Of a stretch of DNA of 64,000 nucleotides, positions 1 through 8,582 are shown piece by piece. Numbering within the stretch: the first letter of the stretch is position 1; each line of letters opens with the position of its first letter. Made by a program: the position numbers and the translations under genes. The notes beneath the pieces are model-generated. The model was not told the origin of the DNA. It made no database searches and worked only from the letters and a program-made list of their open reading frames with translations. This DNA comes from Streptomyces noursei (lineage in GTDB: Bacteria > Actinomycetota > Actinomycetes > Streptomycetales > Streptomycetaceae): assembly GCF_016917755.1 (NCBI RefSeq), contig NZ_CP070326.1, positions 5,208,001-5,272,000 on the forward strand, given 5' to 3'.

Positions 1-115
1 GGCGAGTTCGGGCTCGGGGGCGAGCGTGCGGCTCGGCTCGACCTTCGGGCGGACCTGGCAGGGCTTCGGGGCGGTGCGGGCACATGGTCCCGAATCGGAC
101 AACGGTGACAAGTGA
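1..115 (+). CDS. C-terminal tail of an upstream gene (partial)
   Basis: In the frame starting at base 2 the DNA reads open to a TGA at 113-115, and nearly every third codon position over the first 80 bases is G or C. That pattern suggests the 3' end of a gene entering from the left. The 37 residues (rich in Gly, Ser and Arg) match no family I recognise. The frame starting at base 1 is open to 106 and cannot be fully excluded. Confidence 0.35.
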   Translation, partial: ASSGSGASVRLGSTFGRTWQGFGAVRAHGPESDNGDK

Positions 116-223
116 CACATCAGTGAGAAGTCGCACAGGGGCAAGTGCTTGTTCTGCGCGTGACCTCGGGGTGGGATCGCCACAACTGTTGAGTGGGGGT
201 CTCGCCTTGCAAGGGGAATAATC

Positions 224-1606
224 ATGCGCAGAATTCGTGCGCGGCGCCGCATCGTGGCCGCAGCGGCCGGGGTCACCACCCTCGCCAATGTCGCACTCAT
301 ATCCCCGGTTCTGTCCGGTTCCGCGGTCGCCGCACCTGTGCATGCGGCGCAAGGAGTCAAAGTCGTGCCGGCAACGGCCGGGGAGCAATCGGAGAGCGCG
401 GCTCAAAGCCTGCTGACCACCGAGCAGTGCCAGGCGAAGTGGCAGATCTCCTGTTACACCCCGAACCAGCTCCGGCAGGCGTACGACCTGAACCCGCTGT
501 ACCGGGCGGGGGTCACCGGCAAGGGGCGCACGATCGTGATCGTGGATTCCTTCGGCTCGCCGACCATCCAGCATGATCTGGATGTCTACAGCGCGCGGTT
601 CGGTATGAAGAGCACCCCCGTCGACGTGGTCAAGTGGGGCAACGTCCCGTCCTTCGACCCCGCCAACCCCGCCCACGTCGGCTGGGCCGGGGAGAGCACC
701 CTTGACGTGGAGATGGCGCATGCCGTCGCCCCGGACGCGCACATCGTCCTGGTGGAGTCCGGGGCCGACCAGGACGGGAACGGCGCCACCGGTCTGCGAG
801 AGATGATGGACGCCGAGAAGTCGCTCATCGACCGCGGTGTGGGTGATGTGATCAGCCAGAGTTTCGGCGCGACGGAGAACACCTTCCCCGGTTTCCGCAG
901 CGGTGACTTCTCCAGCATCGAGAACCTGCGGTACGCCTTCAAGGACGCGGCCAAGCGCAAGGTGACCGTCCTCGCCGCCTCCGGCGACAGCGGGGCCACC
1001 AACACCACCGCGAACGGCAACGCCCACTACCCGTACAAGGTCAACGCCTGGCCGTCCTCCGACCCGCTGGCCGTCTCGGTCGGCGGCACCCGGCTGCACC
1101 TGGACGCCAAGGGGGAGCGCATCGCGCCGGACAGTGTCTTCAACGACGAGGGCGCGAGCGGCGGCGGCCCGTCCCATGTCTTCGCCCGCCCCTCGTACCA
1201 GAGCGGAGTCAAGCAGCTGGTCGGCGACCACCGCGGCACTCCCGATGTTTCGATGTCCGCCGCGATGAAGGGCGGCGCATGGGTGTACTCCAGCTACAAC
1301 CCGAAGCGGGTCGGCTGGGACGTCTACGTCGGCACCAGCGAGGCCAGCCCGCTCTTCGCGGGCATCGTGGCCCTGGCCGACCAGGTCGCCGGACACCGGC
1401 TGGGCGATATCCACCAGGCGCTGTACGCGCTGTCCGCGCAGCCCTCACGGAACCCGTCCACCGGAATCGTGGATGTGAAGGACGGCACGAACAACAGCTA
1501 TGCGGGGGTCGCCGGCTACACCGCGGTGAAGGGCTACGACATGGCGACCGGCGTCGGCACGATCGACGCGGCCCGCTTCGTCCCCGCCCTCGCCAAGGCG
1601 GGCTGA
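224..1606 (+). CDS. secreted serine-carboxyl peptidase, S53 (sedolisin) family
   Basis: A 460-aa exported endopeptidase expected to work at acid pH. A Sec-type signal (Arg-rich start, then a hydrophobic stretch, Ala-rich cleavage area near residue 37) leads into a catalytic domain from about residue 75. The sedolisin triad is visible: Glu157 and Asp161 in GESTLDVEMA, and Ser372 in VGTSEASP. The oxyanion Asp255 lies in ASGDSG. The C-terminal calcium-site pattern (GYDMATGVGTID) is present. The usual ~190-residue activation prodomain is missing; only about 40 residues separate the signal from the catalytic domain. The ATG at 224 follows an AAGGGGA ribosome site. A terminator follows, so it is probably monocistronic. 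Confidence 0.9.
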   Translation: MRRIRARRRIVAAAAGVTTLANVALISPVLSGSAVAAPVHAAQGVKVVPATAGEQSESAAQSLLTTEQCQAKWQISCYTPNQLRQAYDLNPLYRAGVTGKGRTIVIVDSFGSPTIQHDLDVYSARFGMKSTPVDVVKWGNVPSFDPANPAHVGWAGESTLDVEMAHAVAPDAHIVLVESGADQDGNGATGLREMMDAEKSLIDRGVGDVISQSFGATENTFPGFRSGDFSSIENLRYAFKDAAKRKVTVLAASGDSGATNTTANGNAHYPYKVNAWPSSDPLAVSVGGTRLHLDAKGERIAPDSVFNDEGASGGGPSHVFARPSYQSGVKQLVGDHRGTPDVSMSAAMKGGAWVYSSYNPKRVGWDVYVGTSEASPLFAGIVALADQVAGHRLGDIHQALYALSAQPSRNPSTGIVDVKDGTNNSYAGVAGYTAVKGYDMATGVGTIDAARFVPALAKAG

Positions 1607-1645
1607 CAGGAGGGCTGAGCGGCCATCCCGCGGTGCATCGCCTTG

Positions 1646-1680
1646 AGGGGCGTCCGGCCAGAGGTCGGGCGCCCCTTTCG
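1646..1680 (+). terminator. intrinsic terminator after the S53 peptidase gene
   Basis: The stem AGGGGCG (1646-1652) pairs with CGCCCCT (1670-1676), followed by TT. It lies between two convergent genes and may serve both strands. Confidence 0.6.
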
Positions 1681-1699
1681 TGTGGGGTGGCCGGTGGGG

Positions 1700-2074
1700 T
1701 TATTCGCCGAGGGCCTGGTGTTCCTCCGCGGCCTCTTCCTGCTCGTGGAGGTGCTTGAGGGCGGAGCGGGCGGCGGGGCCGTCGTCGCAGGTGGCCCAGA
1801 AGTCGTGGGTGACGACGCGCTCGGCGAGGTCGAGGGTGCGGGCGCGCAAGTCGGCCACCTGGGCCTTTTCCTCGTCGGTCCAGCCCCGGGACTCGGCGCG
1901 TTCGGTCTCGTGGAAGTGACCGTTTTCCTTGGTGTGCGTCCAGCCGGGGAGGGGGTCGACCGACCACGGAAGGCGCTTGTAGAGGTCCGCGAGGGCGGCC
2001 TGGACCTGGTGCAGCTCCAGCTGTGCTTCCCGCAGGTCCTGGGGGAAGTCGTAGGTCTTCTGCTTGTCAGCCAC
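1700..2074 (-). CDS. conserved hypothetical protein
   Basis: A 124-aa acidic, helical, soluble protein of unknown function, with no signal peptide or membrane segment. It is rich in charged residues (an Arg-Glu-Ala-Gln stretch near the start and a Glu-rich C-terminus) and looks like a small Streptomyces conserved protein. I chose the GTG at 2074 (VADKQKTYDF) because the conserved-looking sequence starts there. The frame stays open upstream to 2140, but that part is low-complexity. No clear ribosome site precedes the GTG, so the start is uncertain. It converges on the S53 gene across a shared terminator. Confidence 0.55.
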   Translation of the reverse strand: MADKQKTYDFPQDLREAQLELHQVQAALADLYKRLPWSVDPLPGWTHTKENGHFHETERAESRGWTDEEKAQVADLRARTLDLAERVVTHDFWATCDDGPAARSALKHLHEQEEAAEEHQALGE

Positions 2075-2223
2075 AGCGCAAGGATACCGCTCACTCGTTC
2101 GATTCTTGCGGGGTGGCGCGGGTGGTGTCGGGGACGTCACCCGGTTGGTGGGCGGGGGCCGCGGTGGCGGTGACGGGGGAGAAATGGCTGGCGGGGGCGG
2201 TCGGGGGCGGTGAGGGTGGGGGC

Positions 2224-2988
2224 ATGGAGCGTTCTTTTGAGGAGTTGGTGGCGGAGGCCGAGGCGGTGTCGGTGGCGGGCTGGGACTTCTCCTGGCTGGA
2301 CGGGCGGGCCACCGAGCAGCGGCCTTCGTGGGGCTATCAGCGGTTGATGGGCCAGCGGCTGGCGCGGGCGTCGGCGGCGCTGGACATCCAGACCGGCGGT
2401 GGTGAGGTGCTCGCCGGGGCGGGGGCGCTTCCGCCGCTCATGGTGGCGACGGAGTCCTGGCCGCCGAACGTCGCCAGGGCGACCGCGCTGCTGCATCCGT
2501 TGGGCGCGGTGGTGGTGGCGGACGAGGACGAGCCGCCGTTGCCGTTCGGGGACGCCGCGTTCGACCTGGTGACCAGTCGGCATCCGGTGACGGTGTGGTG
2601 GGCGGAGATCGCCCGGGTGCTGCGGCCGGGGGGTGTCTATCTCTCCCAACAGGTCGGACCGTCCAGCGTGTTCGAGCTGGTGGAGTACTTCCTGGGGCCG
2701 CAGCCGGAGGAGGTCCGACGGGCCCGGCACCCCGAGGACGCCCGGCGGGACGCGGAGGCGGCGGGGCTGGAGGTCGTCGCCCTGCGGCAGGAGACGCTGC
2801 GGACGGAGTTCTTCGACATCGGGGCCGTCGTCTACTTCCTGCGGAAGGTGGTGTGGATGGTGCCGGGCTTCACCGTCGAGCAATACCGCGAGCGGCTGCG
2901 GGAGTTGGACCGGCAGATCAGGCGGGAGGGCGCCTTTGTGGCGCACACGACGCGGTTCCTGATCGAGGCGCGCAAGCCGGTGGTCTAG
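2224..2988 (+). CDS. class I SAM-dependent methyltransferase
   Basis: A 254-aa cytosolic protein with a Rossmann methyltransferase core. Motif I is ALDIQTGGGEVL (SAM glycine loop), followed by an acidic strand end (VVVADEDEPPLPFGDAAFD) and the post-motif ARVLRPGGVYL. The substrate is unknown. The ATG at 2224 sits behind a G-rich ribosome site; the open frame extends upstream but without coding-like sequence. The stop codon TAG overlaps the first bases of the inverted-repeat element downstream. It stands alone, with a divergent neighbour upstream, so context gives no pathway. Confidence 0.75.
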   Translation: MERSFEELVAEAEAVSVAGWDFSWLDGRATEQRPSWGYQRLMGQRLARASAALDIQTGGGEVLAGAGALPPLMVATESWPPNVARATALLHPLGAVVVADEDEPPLPFGDAAFDLVTSRHPVTVWWAEIARVLRPGGVYLSQQVGPSSVFELVEYFLGPQPEEVRRARHPEDARRDAEAAGLEVVALRQETLRTEFFDIGAVVYFLRKVVWMVPGFTVEQYRERLRELDRQIRREGAFVAHTTRFLIEARKPVV

Positions 2989-3181
2989 GGCGCTTCTGAC
3001 GGATCTCCGCGGCGTCGCGGTGCCTGGCACGCACTCCCCCACGCCTAAAGGGCGCGGGGGGACCCCCATGCTGCGTTGCCGGGATGTCCCCATAGCTCCG
3101 CTATGAAGACATCCCGGCGCCTAGCGATCGCACGCACCAGACGCCGCTCCTTCCTCCACGGAGATCCGTCAGAAGCGCCCT
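2987..3181. repeat. MITE-like 195-bp element with 23-bp perfect terminal inverted repeats
   Basis: The first 23 bases (2987-3009, starting AGGGCGCTTCTG) are the exact reverse complement of 3159-3181. A second nested palindrome, CCGGGATGTC (3079-3088) with GACATCCCGG (3108-3117) and a small ATAG/CTAT stem inside, lies in the middle. There is no coding sequence. It begins inside the stop codon of the methyltransferase gene and fills the gap to the convergent primase-polymerase gene. It may be a non-autonomous mobile element or a very stable bidirectional terminator. Confidence 0.75.
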
Positions 3182-3226
3182 AGCGACCCCTCCCCGGGGT
3201 CCGGGCACGTGGGTCGGCCCCGGGCC

Positions 3227-4222
3227 TCAGTGGCGGGATGCCGAGGCGAGGGTGGCGCGGGCCTCGGACTCCGGGAGGCCGGTGCGGCGGGCCGCGGCGA
3301 CCAGGCGTTCGGCGAGCTCCGGCCCGAGCCCGGCCTCGTACGCGCGGCAAGCGGCCCAGAAGAGGCGGGTGTTGCGCTGTCCGCGCGGGGAGGTGCGGAC
3401 GAAGCGGAGGAGGGCGGCGGCGGGCGGCTGGCGGCGGCCGTGCGCGGTGGCGTACGGAGGCGGGGTCGGGGTGCCGAGCGGGGGGAGCAGGAGGGCCAGC
3501 AGGGCGGGCGGGGCCGGGGCGGGGCGCCGGGGTGCGTCCGGTGCGAGGACGTACCGGCCGTGGGTGGTGAGGGAGCCGGGGCCGACCAGATAGCCGCCCG
3601 CGCCGCGGACGTCGATGCCCGGGGCGAGCCGGCCGGCGGAGTTGGGGACAGGCGGCGCGGGCGGGCCGGTGAACCACAGGTGGCGGCCGCCGCTGGGGGT
3701 CAGGACCGTGACCGTCGGGGGGAGCGGGAAGCCGTGGGCCGCGGCGATCAGGCGCAGGGCGGTGTGGCCGTCCGCGCCGTGCTTGGTGTCGAGGTCGATG
3801 CCGACGAGGTGGTGCGGGGCCCGGCCGCAGGCGATGCCGTAGCCGGTGGCCCAGGGGGCGGCGGCGAACATCCGGCGGATGGCGAGCGGGTCGGTGGTGG
3901 CGTCGTGGACGCCGTGGCCCAGGCGTCCGCAGGAGCCGTGGCAGGGCGGGGCCACCGGTTCGTCGTGGGTGTGGTGGCCGTGATGCGGGGAGCGCAGTGC
4001 GGGGAGTTTGGTGCGGGTCAGCGGGATGACCGGGTAGCCGTGCTCGGCGGCGCGCAGGGCGTGGGCGAGGGCGGCGTGGTGGGCGTCCGCCGGAGCGGGG
4101 AGCCGGGCCGGGGGCGGGTCGGGCCGGGGGGCGGGCCTGAGGTCGGCCGGGGGTTCGGGCGGGAACGCGGACGTCGCCGGGTGTGCGGTGGTCGGTGCGG
4201 TATGGCGGTGGGGCGTGGCCAT
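3227..4222 (-). CDS. bifunctional DNA primase/polymerase (prim-pol) domain protein
   Basis: A 331-aa stand-alone archaeo-eukaryotic-type primase-polymerase. A low-complexity Pro/His/Ala N-terminus (1-50) precedes the domain. Key motifs are the acidic pair in HHLVGIDLDTKHG (metal ligands), SGGRHLWF (the sGxH motif) and the third acidic site in GIDVRGAGGYLVGPGS. The family makes primers or fills gaps and is usually fused to helicases in mobile elements. Here there is no helicase and no mobile-element neighbour, so a housekeeping or repair role is as likely as replication. The ATG at 4222 lacks a strong ribosome site. Confidence 0.85.
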   Translation of the reverse strand: MATPHRHTAPTTAHPATSAFPPEPPADLRPAPRPDPPPARLPAPADAHHAALAHALRAAEHGYPVIPLTRTKLPALRSPHHGHHTHDEPVAPPCHGSCGRLGHGVHDATTDPLAIRRMFAAAPWATGYGIACGRAPHHLVGIDLDTKHGADGHTALRLIAAAHGFPLPPTVTVLTPSGGRHLWFTGPPAPPVPNSAGRLAPGIDVRGAGGYLVGPGSLTTHGRYVLAPDAPRRPAPAPPALLALLLPPLGTPTPPPYATAHGRRQPPAAALLRFVRTSPRGQRNTRLFWAACRAYEAGLGPELAERLVAAARRTGLPESEARATLASASRH

Positions 4223-4695
4223 GACTTCATTTTCGTACGGATGTTCGAGAAAGGGAAGGGGGGAAGCTCGGGCGCGCGACGAAGATCACAAGTGCGCCGG
4301 GTCCACTGGGCGGACGGGGGGCGCACTTTCCCTTGGGGGAGCGGGTCGCGGTGCATCATCCGAGGTCCGCGGGGGCGCGCGGGGAGTGCGAGTGGGGGCG
4401 TCGGGGTTTACCCGGGGTTTCTCATGCTTGCGGGGGAATCGACCTTTCCTCGTGGGTTCGCCGGGGATCGGGCGGGCAATCCTGTGGTCGCGACGTCGAG
4501 GCAGGAACCGGGGCGGTCGGCCAACTACCCGGCGAGCAGCTGGAGTTAGCGCTTTACGGACCGGTCGGGACCGGCGATCCGGAGCGGGGCCCGGGAATGC
4601 GGGGTCCGGTCCGGCAAGCGGTCCGGCGGCCGGGTCCGCTTACCGGATCCATGCAGGTCACAACCTAGAAGTTGCGTTCCGCAGGAGGAAGAGAC
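4223..4695. other. intergenic stretch without a gene
   Basis: This 473-bp region separates the leftward primase-polymerase gene from the rightward small secreted protein. No frame in it shows coding-like third-position bias. It is less GC-rich near 4230-4260 and must hold divergent promoters, but I could not pin down clear -35/-10 boxes. A strong AGGAGG ribosome site at 4683-4688 marks its right edge. Confidence 0.5.
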
Positions 4696-5001
4696 ATGGC
4701 AAGCACCCGTACTGCCCGCGTCATTGCTGTCGCGCTCGCGTTGCCCTTCGCCGTGGCGCTCTGCGTCGGCGTGGCGCAGGCCGACAACGGCGGCTTTGCG
4801 AACAACGGGTCGAGCTCGGCCGCCACCAGCCAGGTGGGCACCGGCGTCGGCGGCATCAACAACGGCAACTCCACCACCGGCCAGCAGGTCGCCAACGGTC
4901 CCGGGGCGTCCAACGAGAGCAAGACCGCCAGTGTGAACGGCGGCGGCGTCACGGTGATCGACCAGGGCAACACCGACGTCGACCTCGACCAGATCTGGTG
5001 A
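4696..5001 (+). CDS. small secreted Asn/Gly/Ser-rich protein
   Basis: A 101-aa exported protein. Residues 1-32 form a signal peptide (positive start, hydrophobic core, cleavage after AQA). The mature part is about 70 residues rich in Asn, Gly, Ser and Thr, with repeated NNG and GN patterns (FANNGSSS, GGINNGNS) and an acidic C-terminus ending DVDLDQIW. It has no Cys and no enzyme motif. It resembles surface or spore-coat-type small proteins of Streptomyces in style but lacks chaplin and rodlin signatures. AGGAGG at 4683-4688 supports the ATG. It is monocistronic, with its own terminator. Confidence 0.75.
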   Translation: MASTRTARVIAVALALPFAVALCVGVAQADNGGFANNGSSSAATSQVGTGVGGINNGNSTTGQQVANGPGASNESKTASVNGGGVTVIDQGNTDVDLDQIW

Positions 5002-5007
5002 GTCGGT

Positions 5008-5029
5008 CCGCCGCACACGGGTGCGGCGG
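5008..5029 (+). terminator. intrinsic terminator after the small secreted protein
   Basis: The 9-bp perfect stem CCGCCGCAC (5008-5016) pairs with GTGCGGCGG (5021-5029) around a 4-base loop, followed by TTG. Confidence 0.6.
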
Positions 5030-5099
5030 TTGACCGGAGGGTGAGACGAGGCGCCGCGCGGCGGACAAGTGGGCCGCTCTGGGGTTCACCGCGCGGACC

Positions 5100-5144
5100 T
5101 TGACAGCGAGCGGGTTTCTGACGGACAGTCAGAAACCCGCTCGC
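5100..5144 (+). promoter_or_regulatory. likely promoter of the catabolic operon with overlapping 17-bp palindromic operator
   Basis: TTGACA at 5100-5105 would be a perfect -35 box. With a 17-base spacer the -10 position is GGACAG at 5123-5128, which is weak. The perfect inverted repeat 5106-5122 / 5128-5144 (inner half TTTCTGAC, mirror GTCAGAAA) covers the spacer and start region. This is the place and form of an operator for a TetR-type repressor. It could also act as an RNA hairpin in the leader. Confidence 0.55.
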
Positions 5145-5183
5145 TCGTTCGTACGGCCGTCACCCGAAGGAAGGCCCGCCGAC

Positions 5184-6392
5184 GTGCATCTCGCCCCCAC
5201 TCCGCGCCAGCGGCGCCTGCGCGCCGAACTCCGTGCGTACTTCCGCGACGTGATGCCGGACGGACCGGTCGCGGACCCGGTTGCGCAGCGCGCGGTGCTG
5301 CGCCGGATCGGTGCCGACGGCCTGTTGGGCCTGGGCTGGCCGACCGTCTACGGAGGGCAGGGGCGCGGCCCCGACGAGCAGTTCGTCTTCTTCGACGAGG
5401 CGTACCGCGCGGGCGCCCCGGTCTCGATGGTCACGCTGAACACCGTCGGCCCGACGCTGATGAAGTACGGGACGCAGGCCCAGAAGGACTTCTTCCTGCC
5501 GCGCATCCTCAAGGGCGAGCTGGTCTTCGCGATCGGCTACACGGAGCCGGAGGCCGGCACCGATCTGGCGTCGCTACGGACGCGAGCGGTGAAAGCGGAG
5601 GGGCCGGCGGGAGCGGAGGGGCCGGGGAGTGCGGACGGGGTGGGCGGTCCCGACTGGCTGATCCGCGGCAGCAAGAGTTTCACCAGCAACGCCCACCAGG
5701 CCGACTGGATCTGGCTCGCCTGCCGCACCGACCCCGACGCCCCCAAGCACCGCGGCATCTCGATCATCCTCGTGCCCACCGATGCGCCCGGCTTCTCCTG
5801 GACGCCCATCGAGACGGTCGGCGGACTGATGACCACCGCGACCTCCTACGACGGGGTGCGCGTGCCGCACGGGAACCTCGTGGGGGAGGAGAACGCCGGC
5901 TGGGGACTGATCACCAACCAACTCAACCACGAGCGGGTCGCGTTGGCCGCCATCGGGATGCAGGCCGAGGACGCCTACGAGGCCGCGCTGGCCCATGCCC
6001 GTACGCCGGACCCGGAGACCGGGGAGCGGCCCGCCGACCGGCCCTGGGTGCGGGCCCGGCTCGCCGAGGCGCACGCCCGGCTGGCCGCCACCCGGTTGCT
6101 CAACTGGCGGCTGGTCGGGGACGTGGGCGCCGGGACGCTGAGCCCCGGGGACGCCAGCGGGGTCAAGTTCGCCGGGACGGAGAGCACGGTCGAGGTCTAC
6201 CGGATGTGCCAGGAGGTGGTCGGCGACACCGCGCTCATCCGGGCCGGCTCGCCGGGCGCCCACGGGGACGGCGAGTTGGAGCGGATGAACCGCGCCGCGC
6301 AGATCAACACGTTCGGGGGCGGAGTCGGCGAGGTGCAGAGGGAGATCGTGGCCACGATGCGACTGGGGATGCGGAGGGGGCGGCAGCGGTGA
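5184..6392 (+). CDS. acyl-CoA dehydrogenase subunit (FadE28/29-like)
   Basis: A 402-aa FAD flavoenzyme subunit for alpha,beta-desaturation of an acyl-CoA. The flavin-contacting motif YTEPEAGTDLASL is clear, as are the core helices with NQLNHERVALAAIGM and the C-terminal FGGGVGEVQREIVA. Its partner is the second dehydrogenase gene downstream; such pairs form alpha2beta2 enzymes in steroid side-chain degradation. The GTG at 5184 follows GAAGGAAGG. The frame is open upstream through the palindrome, but that is the promoter region. A Gly/Ala-rich insertion lies near residue 140. The stop overlaps the next start (GTGA). Confidence 0.85.
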   Translation: MHLAPTPRQRRLRAELRAYFRDVMPDGPVADPVAQRAVLRRIGADGLLGLGWPTVYGGQGRGPDEQFVFFDEAYRAGAPVSMVTLNTVGPTLMKYGTQAQKDFFLPRILKGELVFAIGYTEPEAGTDLASLRTRAVKAEGPAGAEGPGSADGVGGPDWLIRGSKSFTSNAHQADWIWLACRTDPDAPKHRGISIILVPTDAPGFSWTPIETVGGLMTTATSYDGVRVPHGNLVGEENAGWGLITNQLNHERVALAAIGMQAEDAYEAALAHARTPDPETGERPADRPWVRARLAEAHARLAATRLLNWRLVGDVGAGTLSPGDASGVKFAGTESTVEVYRMCQEVVGDTALIRAGSPGAHGDGELERMNRAAQINTFGGGVGEVQREIVATMRLGMRRGRQR

Positions 6393-7480
6393 GTGGGGAT
6401 GCAGGGACCTCGGGGCGGGACGCGGGGCGGGATGCCGGGACCTCGGGCGCCGGAGCGCCCGGTGGCGCCTCGTACGAGCGGGCGCTCAAGGCGTTCGAGG
6501 GCCGCCCGGCGTCGACCGCGGGCGTGGGAAAGGACCCGGTCAACGAGACGATGATCCGGCACTGGTGCGAGGCGATGGGCGACGCCCACCCCGCCTACCG
6601 GGGGCCGGACGCCGTCGCCCCGCCGACCATGCTCCAGGCGTGGACGATGGGCGGGCTCTCCGGGCACCAGGGCCGCAGCGGCGCGTACGACGAGCTGTCC
6701 GCCCTGCTCGACGACGCCGGTTACACCTCGATCGTGGCCACCGACTGCGAGCAGGAGTACCTCCGTCCGCTGCGCCCGGGCGACGTGATCACCTTCGACG
6801 CGGTGATCGAGTCGGTGTCGGCGCGCAAGACCACCAAGCTGGGCACCGGCCACTTCGTCACGACCCGGATGGACATCCGGGCGAACGGGGAGCCGGCCGG
6901 GACGCACCGCTTCCGGGTCCTCAAGTACGCGCCGGCGGCCCGGCACAGCCCCGAGGGCCGGGGGCCGGGCCGCGACGGTCCGTCCCAGCTCCGCCCCAAG
7001 CGGCCCCGCCCGGTGGTCAACCGCGACAACGCCGGATTCTGGGCCGGCGTGGCCGACCGCAGACTGCTCATCCAGCGCTGCGGCGGTTGCGGGACGCTGC
7101 GTTTCCCCTGGCTGCCCGGGTGCAACGGCTGCGGCTCGGCGGACTGGGACACCGTCGAGGCGAGCGGCGCCGGGACGGTCTATTCGTATGTGGTGATGCA
7201 CCACCCGCCGTTCCCGGCCTTCACTGCACCCGATGCCGGGGCCGATGTCGGAGCCGGTGCCGCCGAGGGCGCGGCCGGGCCGTACGCGGTCGGGCTGATC
7301 GAACTGGCCGAGGGGGTCCGGATGGTCAGCAACGTGATCGGCGTGCCGCTCGACCGGGTCCGGATCGGGATGCCGGTGCGGCTGGAATTCCTCCAGGTGG
7401 ACGAGGAGTTGGTGCTGCCGGTCTTCCGGGCCGGGCCGGACGCGGACGGCGGCGCGCCGGACGCGGGCGAGGAGGGCTGA
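6389..7480 (+). CDS. bifunctional MaoC-type hydratase / DUF35 zinc-ribbon OB-fold protein
   Basis: A 363-aa fusion. Residues about 25-195 form a MaoC hot-dog domain (MIRHWCEAMGDAHPAYR, then the PPTMLQAW loop). Residues 220-350 form a DUF35 unit: a four-Cys zinc ribbon (CGGCGTLRFPWLPGCNGCG) followed by an OB fold. In the mycobacterial system the ChsH2 protein has this same fused layout, pairs with ChsH1 to hydrate the enoyl-CoA, and uses its DUF35 part to hold the Ltp2 aldolase. The GTG start overlaps the previous stop (GTGA), showing translational coupling. Confidence 0.85.
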   Translation: MSGDAGTSGRDAGRDAGTSGAGAPGGASYERALKAFEGRPASTAGVGKDPVNETMIRHWCEAMGDAHPAYRGPDAVAPPTMLQAWTMGGLSGHQGRSGAYDELSALLDDAGYTSIVATDCEQEYLRPLRPGDVITFDAVIESVSARKTTKLGTGHFVTTRMDIRANGEPAGTHRFRVLKYAPAARHSPEGRGPGRDGPSQLRPKRPRPVVNRDNAGFWAGVADRRLLIQRCGGCGTLRFPWLPGCNGCGSADWDTVEASGAGTVYSYVVMHHPPFPAFTAPDAGADVGAGAAEGAAGPYAVGLIELAEGVRMVSNVIGVPLDRVRIGMPVRLEFLQVDEELVLPVFRAGPDADGGAPDAGEEG

Positions 7481-7481
7481 C

Positions 7482-8582
7482 ATGGACTTCACCCCCACCG
7501 AGGAACAGCGGGCCGCGAGCCTCCTGGCGGCGGAGATCTTCGGCGACCTGTCCACGCCGGAGCGGCTGGCCGCCCTGGGCACGTCCGCCGACCCCGACCT
7601 GTGGAAGGCCCTGTGCGCGGCCGGGCTGCCGGGCGCGGTGGCGGAGACCGGGCTGTTGGGCCTGGTCCTGATGCTGGAGGAGCAGGGCCGGACGACCGCA
7701 CAGGTGCCGTTCGCGGCCAGCTGCGTGCACGGGCTGCTGGCCCTCGGCGCGCACGGGAGCGAGGAGCAGCGGGCGCGGCTGCTGCCCGGCCTGTGGGACG
7801 GGACGGAGGTGGCCGCGGGCGCGTTCGCGCGGACGGCGGGGGCCGGAGTGCCCCGGCCCGTTCCCTCCGGGCCGCCCACGGCCGGCGCCCCGGGCCGGCT
7901 CACCGGCACCGTGCCGGTCGTCCCCTGGCTGTGCGAGGCCACGCTGGTCCTGGTCCCGGACGCGCAGCGGGGGCTGTGGCTCGTACGGGTCGGCGATCTC
8001 GGGGTCGATGTCGAGCCGGTGGCGACCACCGCGCCCTGGTCGGTGGGCCGGCTGACGCTGCGCGACGCCCCCGCCGAGCCCCTCGGCGGCCCCGGCCCGC
8101 ACCCCGCCGGCGGCCCCGGCCCGCACGACCCGTACGCCGAGGTGCTGGCCACCGCCCGGATCGCCTTCGCCGGCCTCCAGGCGGGGGTGTGCGCGGGCGC
8201 GTTGGCCCGGGCGGTGGCGCACACCACCACCCGCGAGCAGTTCGGCCGGCCGCTCGCCACCAACCAGGGCGTCCAACTGCGGGCCGCCGAGGCGTACATG
8301 GACATCGAGGCGATCCGGGTCACCGCCTACGAGGCGGCCTGGCGCCGGGACGCCGGCATGGACGCCGCCCCGCACGCGCTGACCGCGGCCTGGTGGGCGT
8401 CCGAGGCCGGCAAGCGGGTGGTGCACACCGGCCAGCATCTGCACGGCGGCATCGGCGCCGACCTCGACCACCCCGTGCACCGGCACTTCCTGTGGGGCCG
8501 GCAGCTCGACGCCCACCTGGGCGCGGGCGCCGAACTCCTCGAAGAACTGGGCACGTTGCTGACGAAGGAGCTCCGCGCATGA
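7482..8582 (+). CDS. acyl-CoA dehydrogenase, second subunit (FadE28/29-like)
   Basis: A 366-aa dehydrogenase family protein with a shortened, diverged middle domain. No clear FAD TEPxAGSD motif is visible, while the C-terminal helical domain is kept (TTREQFGRPLATNQGVQ and HLHGGIGADLDHPVHRHF). Such diverged subunits pair with a canonical one; the FAD site forms across the two chains. A Pro/Gly-rich loop lies near residues 200-215. GGAGGG precedes the ATG, and the gene lies 1 base after the hydratase gene in the operon. Confidence 0.82.
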   Translation: MDFTPTEEQRAASLLAAEIFGDLSTPERLAALGTSADPDLWKALCAAGLPGAVAETGLLGLVLMLEEQGRTTAQVPFAASCVHGLLALGAHGSEEQRARLLPGLWDGTEVAAGAFARTAGAGVPRPVPSGPPTAGAPGRLTGTVPVVPWLCEATLVLVPDAQRGLWLVRVGDLGVDVEPVATTAPWSVGRLTLRDAPAEPLGGPGPHPAGGPGPHDPYAEVLATARIAFAGLQAGVCAGALARAVAHTTTREQFGRPLATNQGVQLRAAEAYMDIEAIRVTAYEAAWRRDAGMDAAPHALTAAWWASEAGKRVVHTGQHLHGGIGADLDHPVHRHFLWGRQLDAHLGAGAELLEELGTLLTKELRA

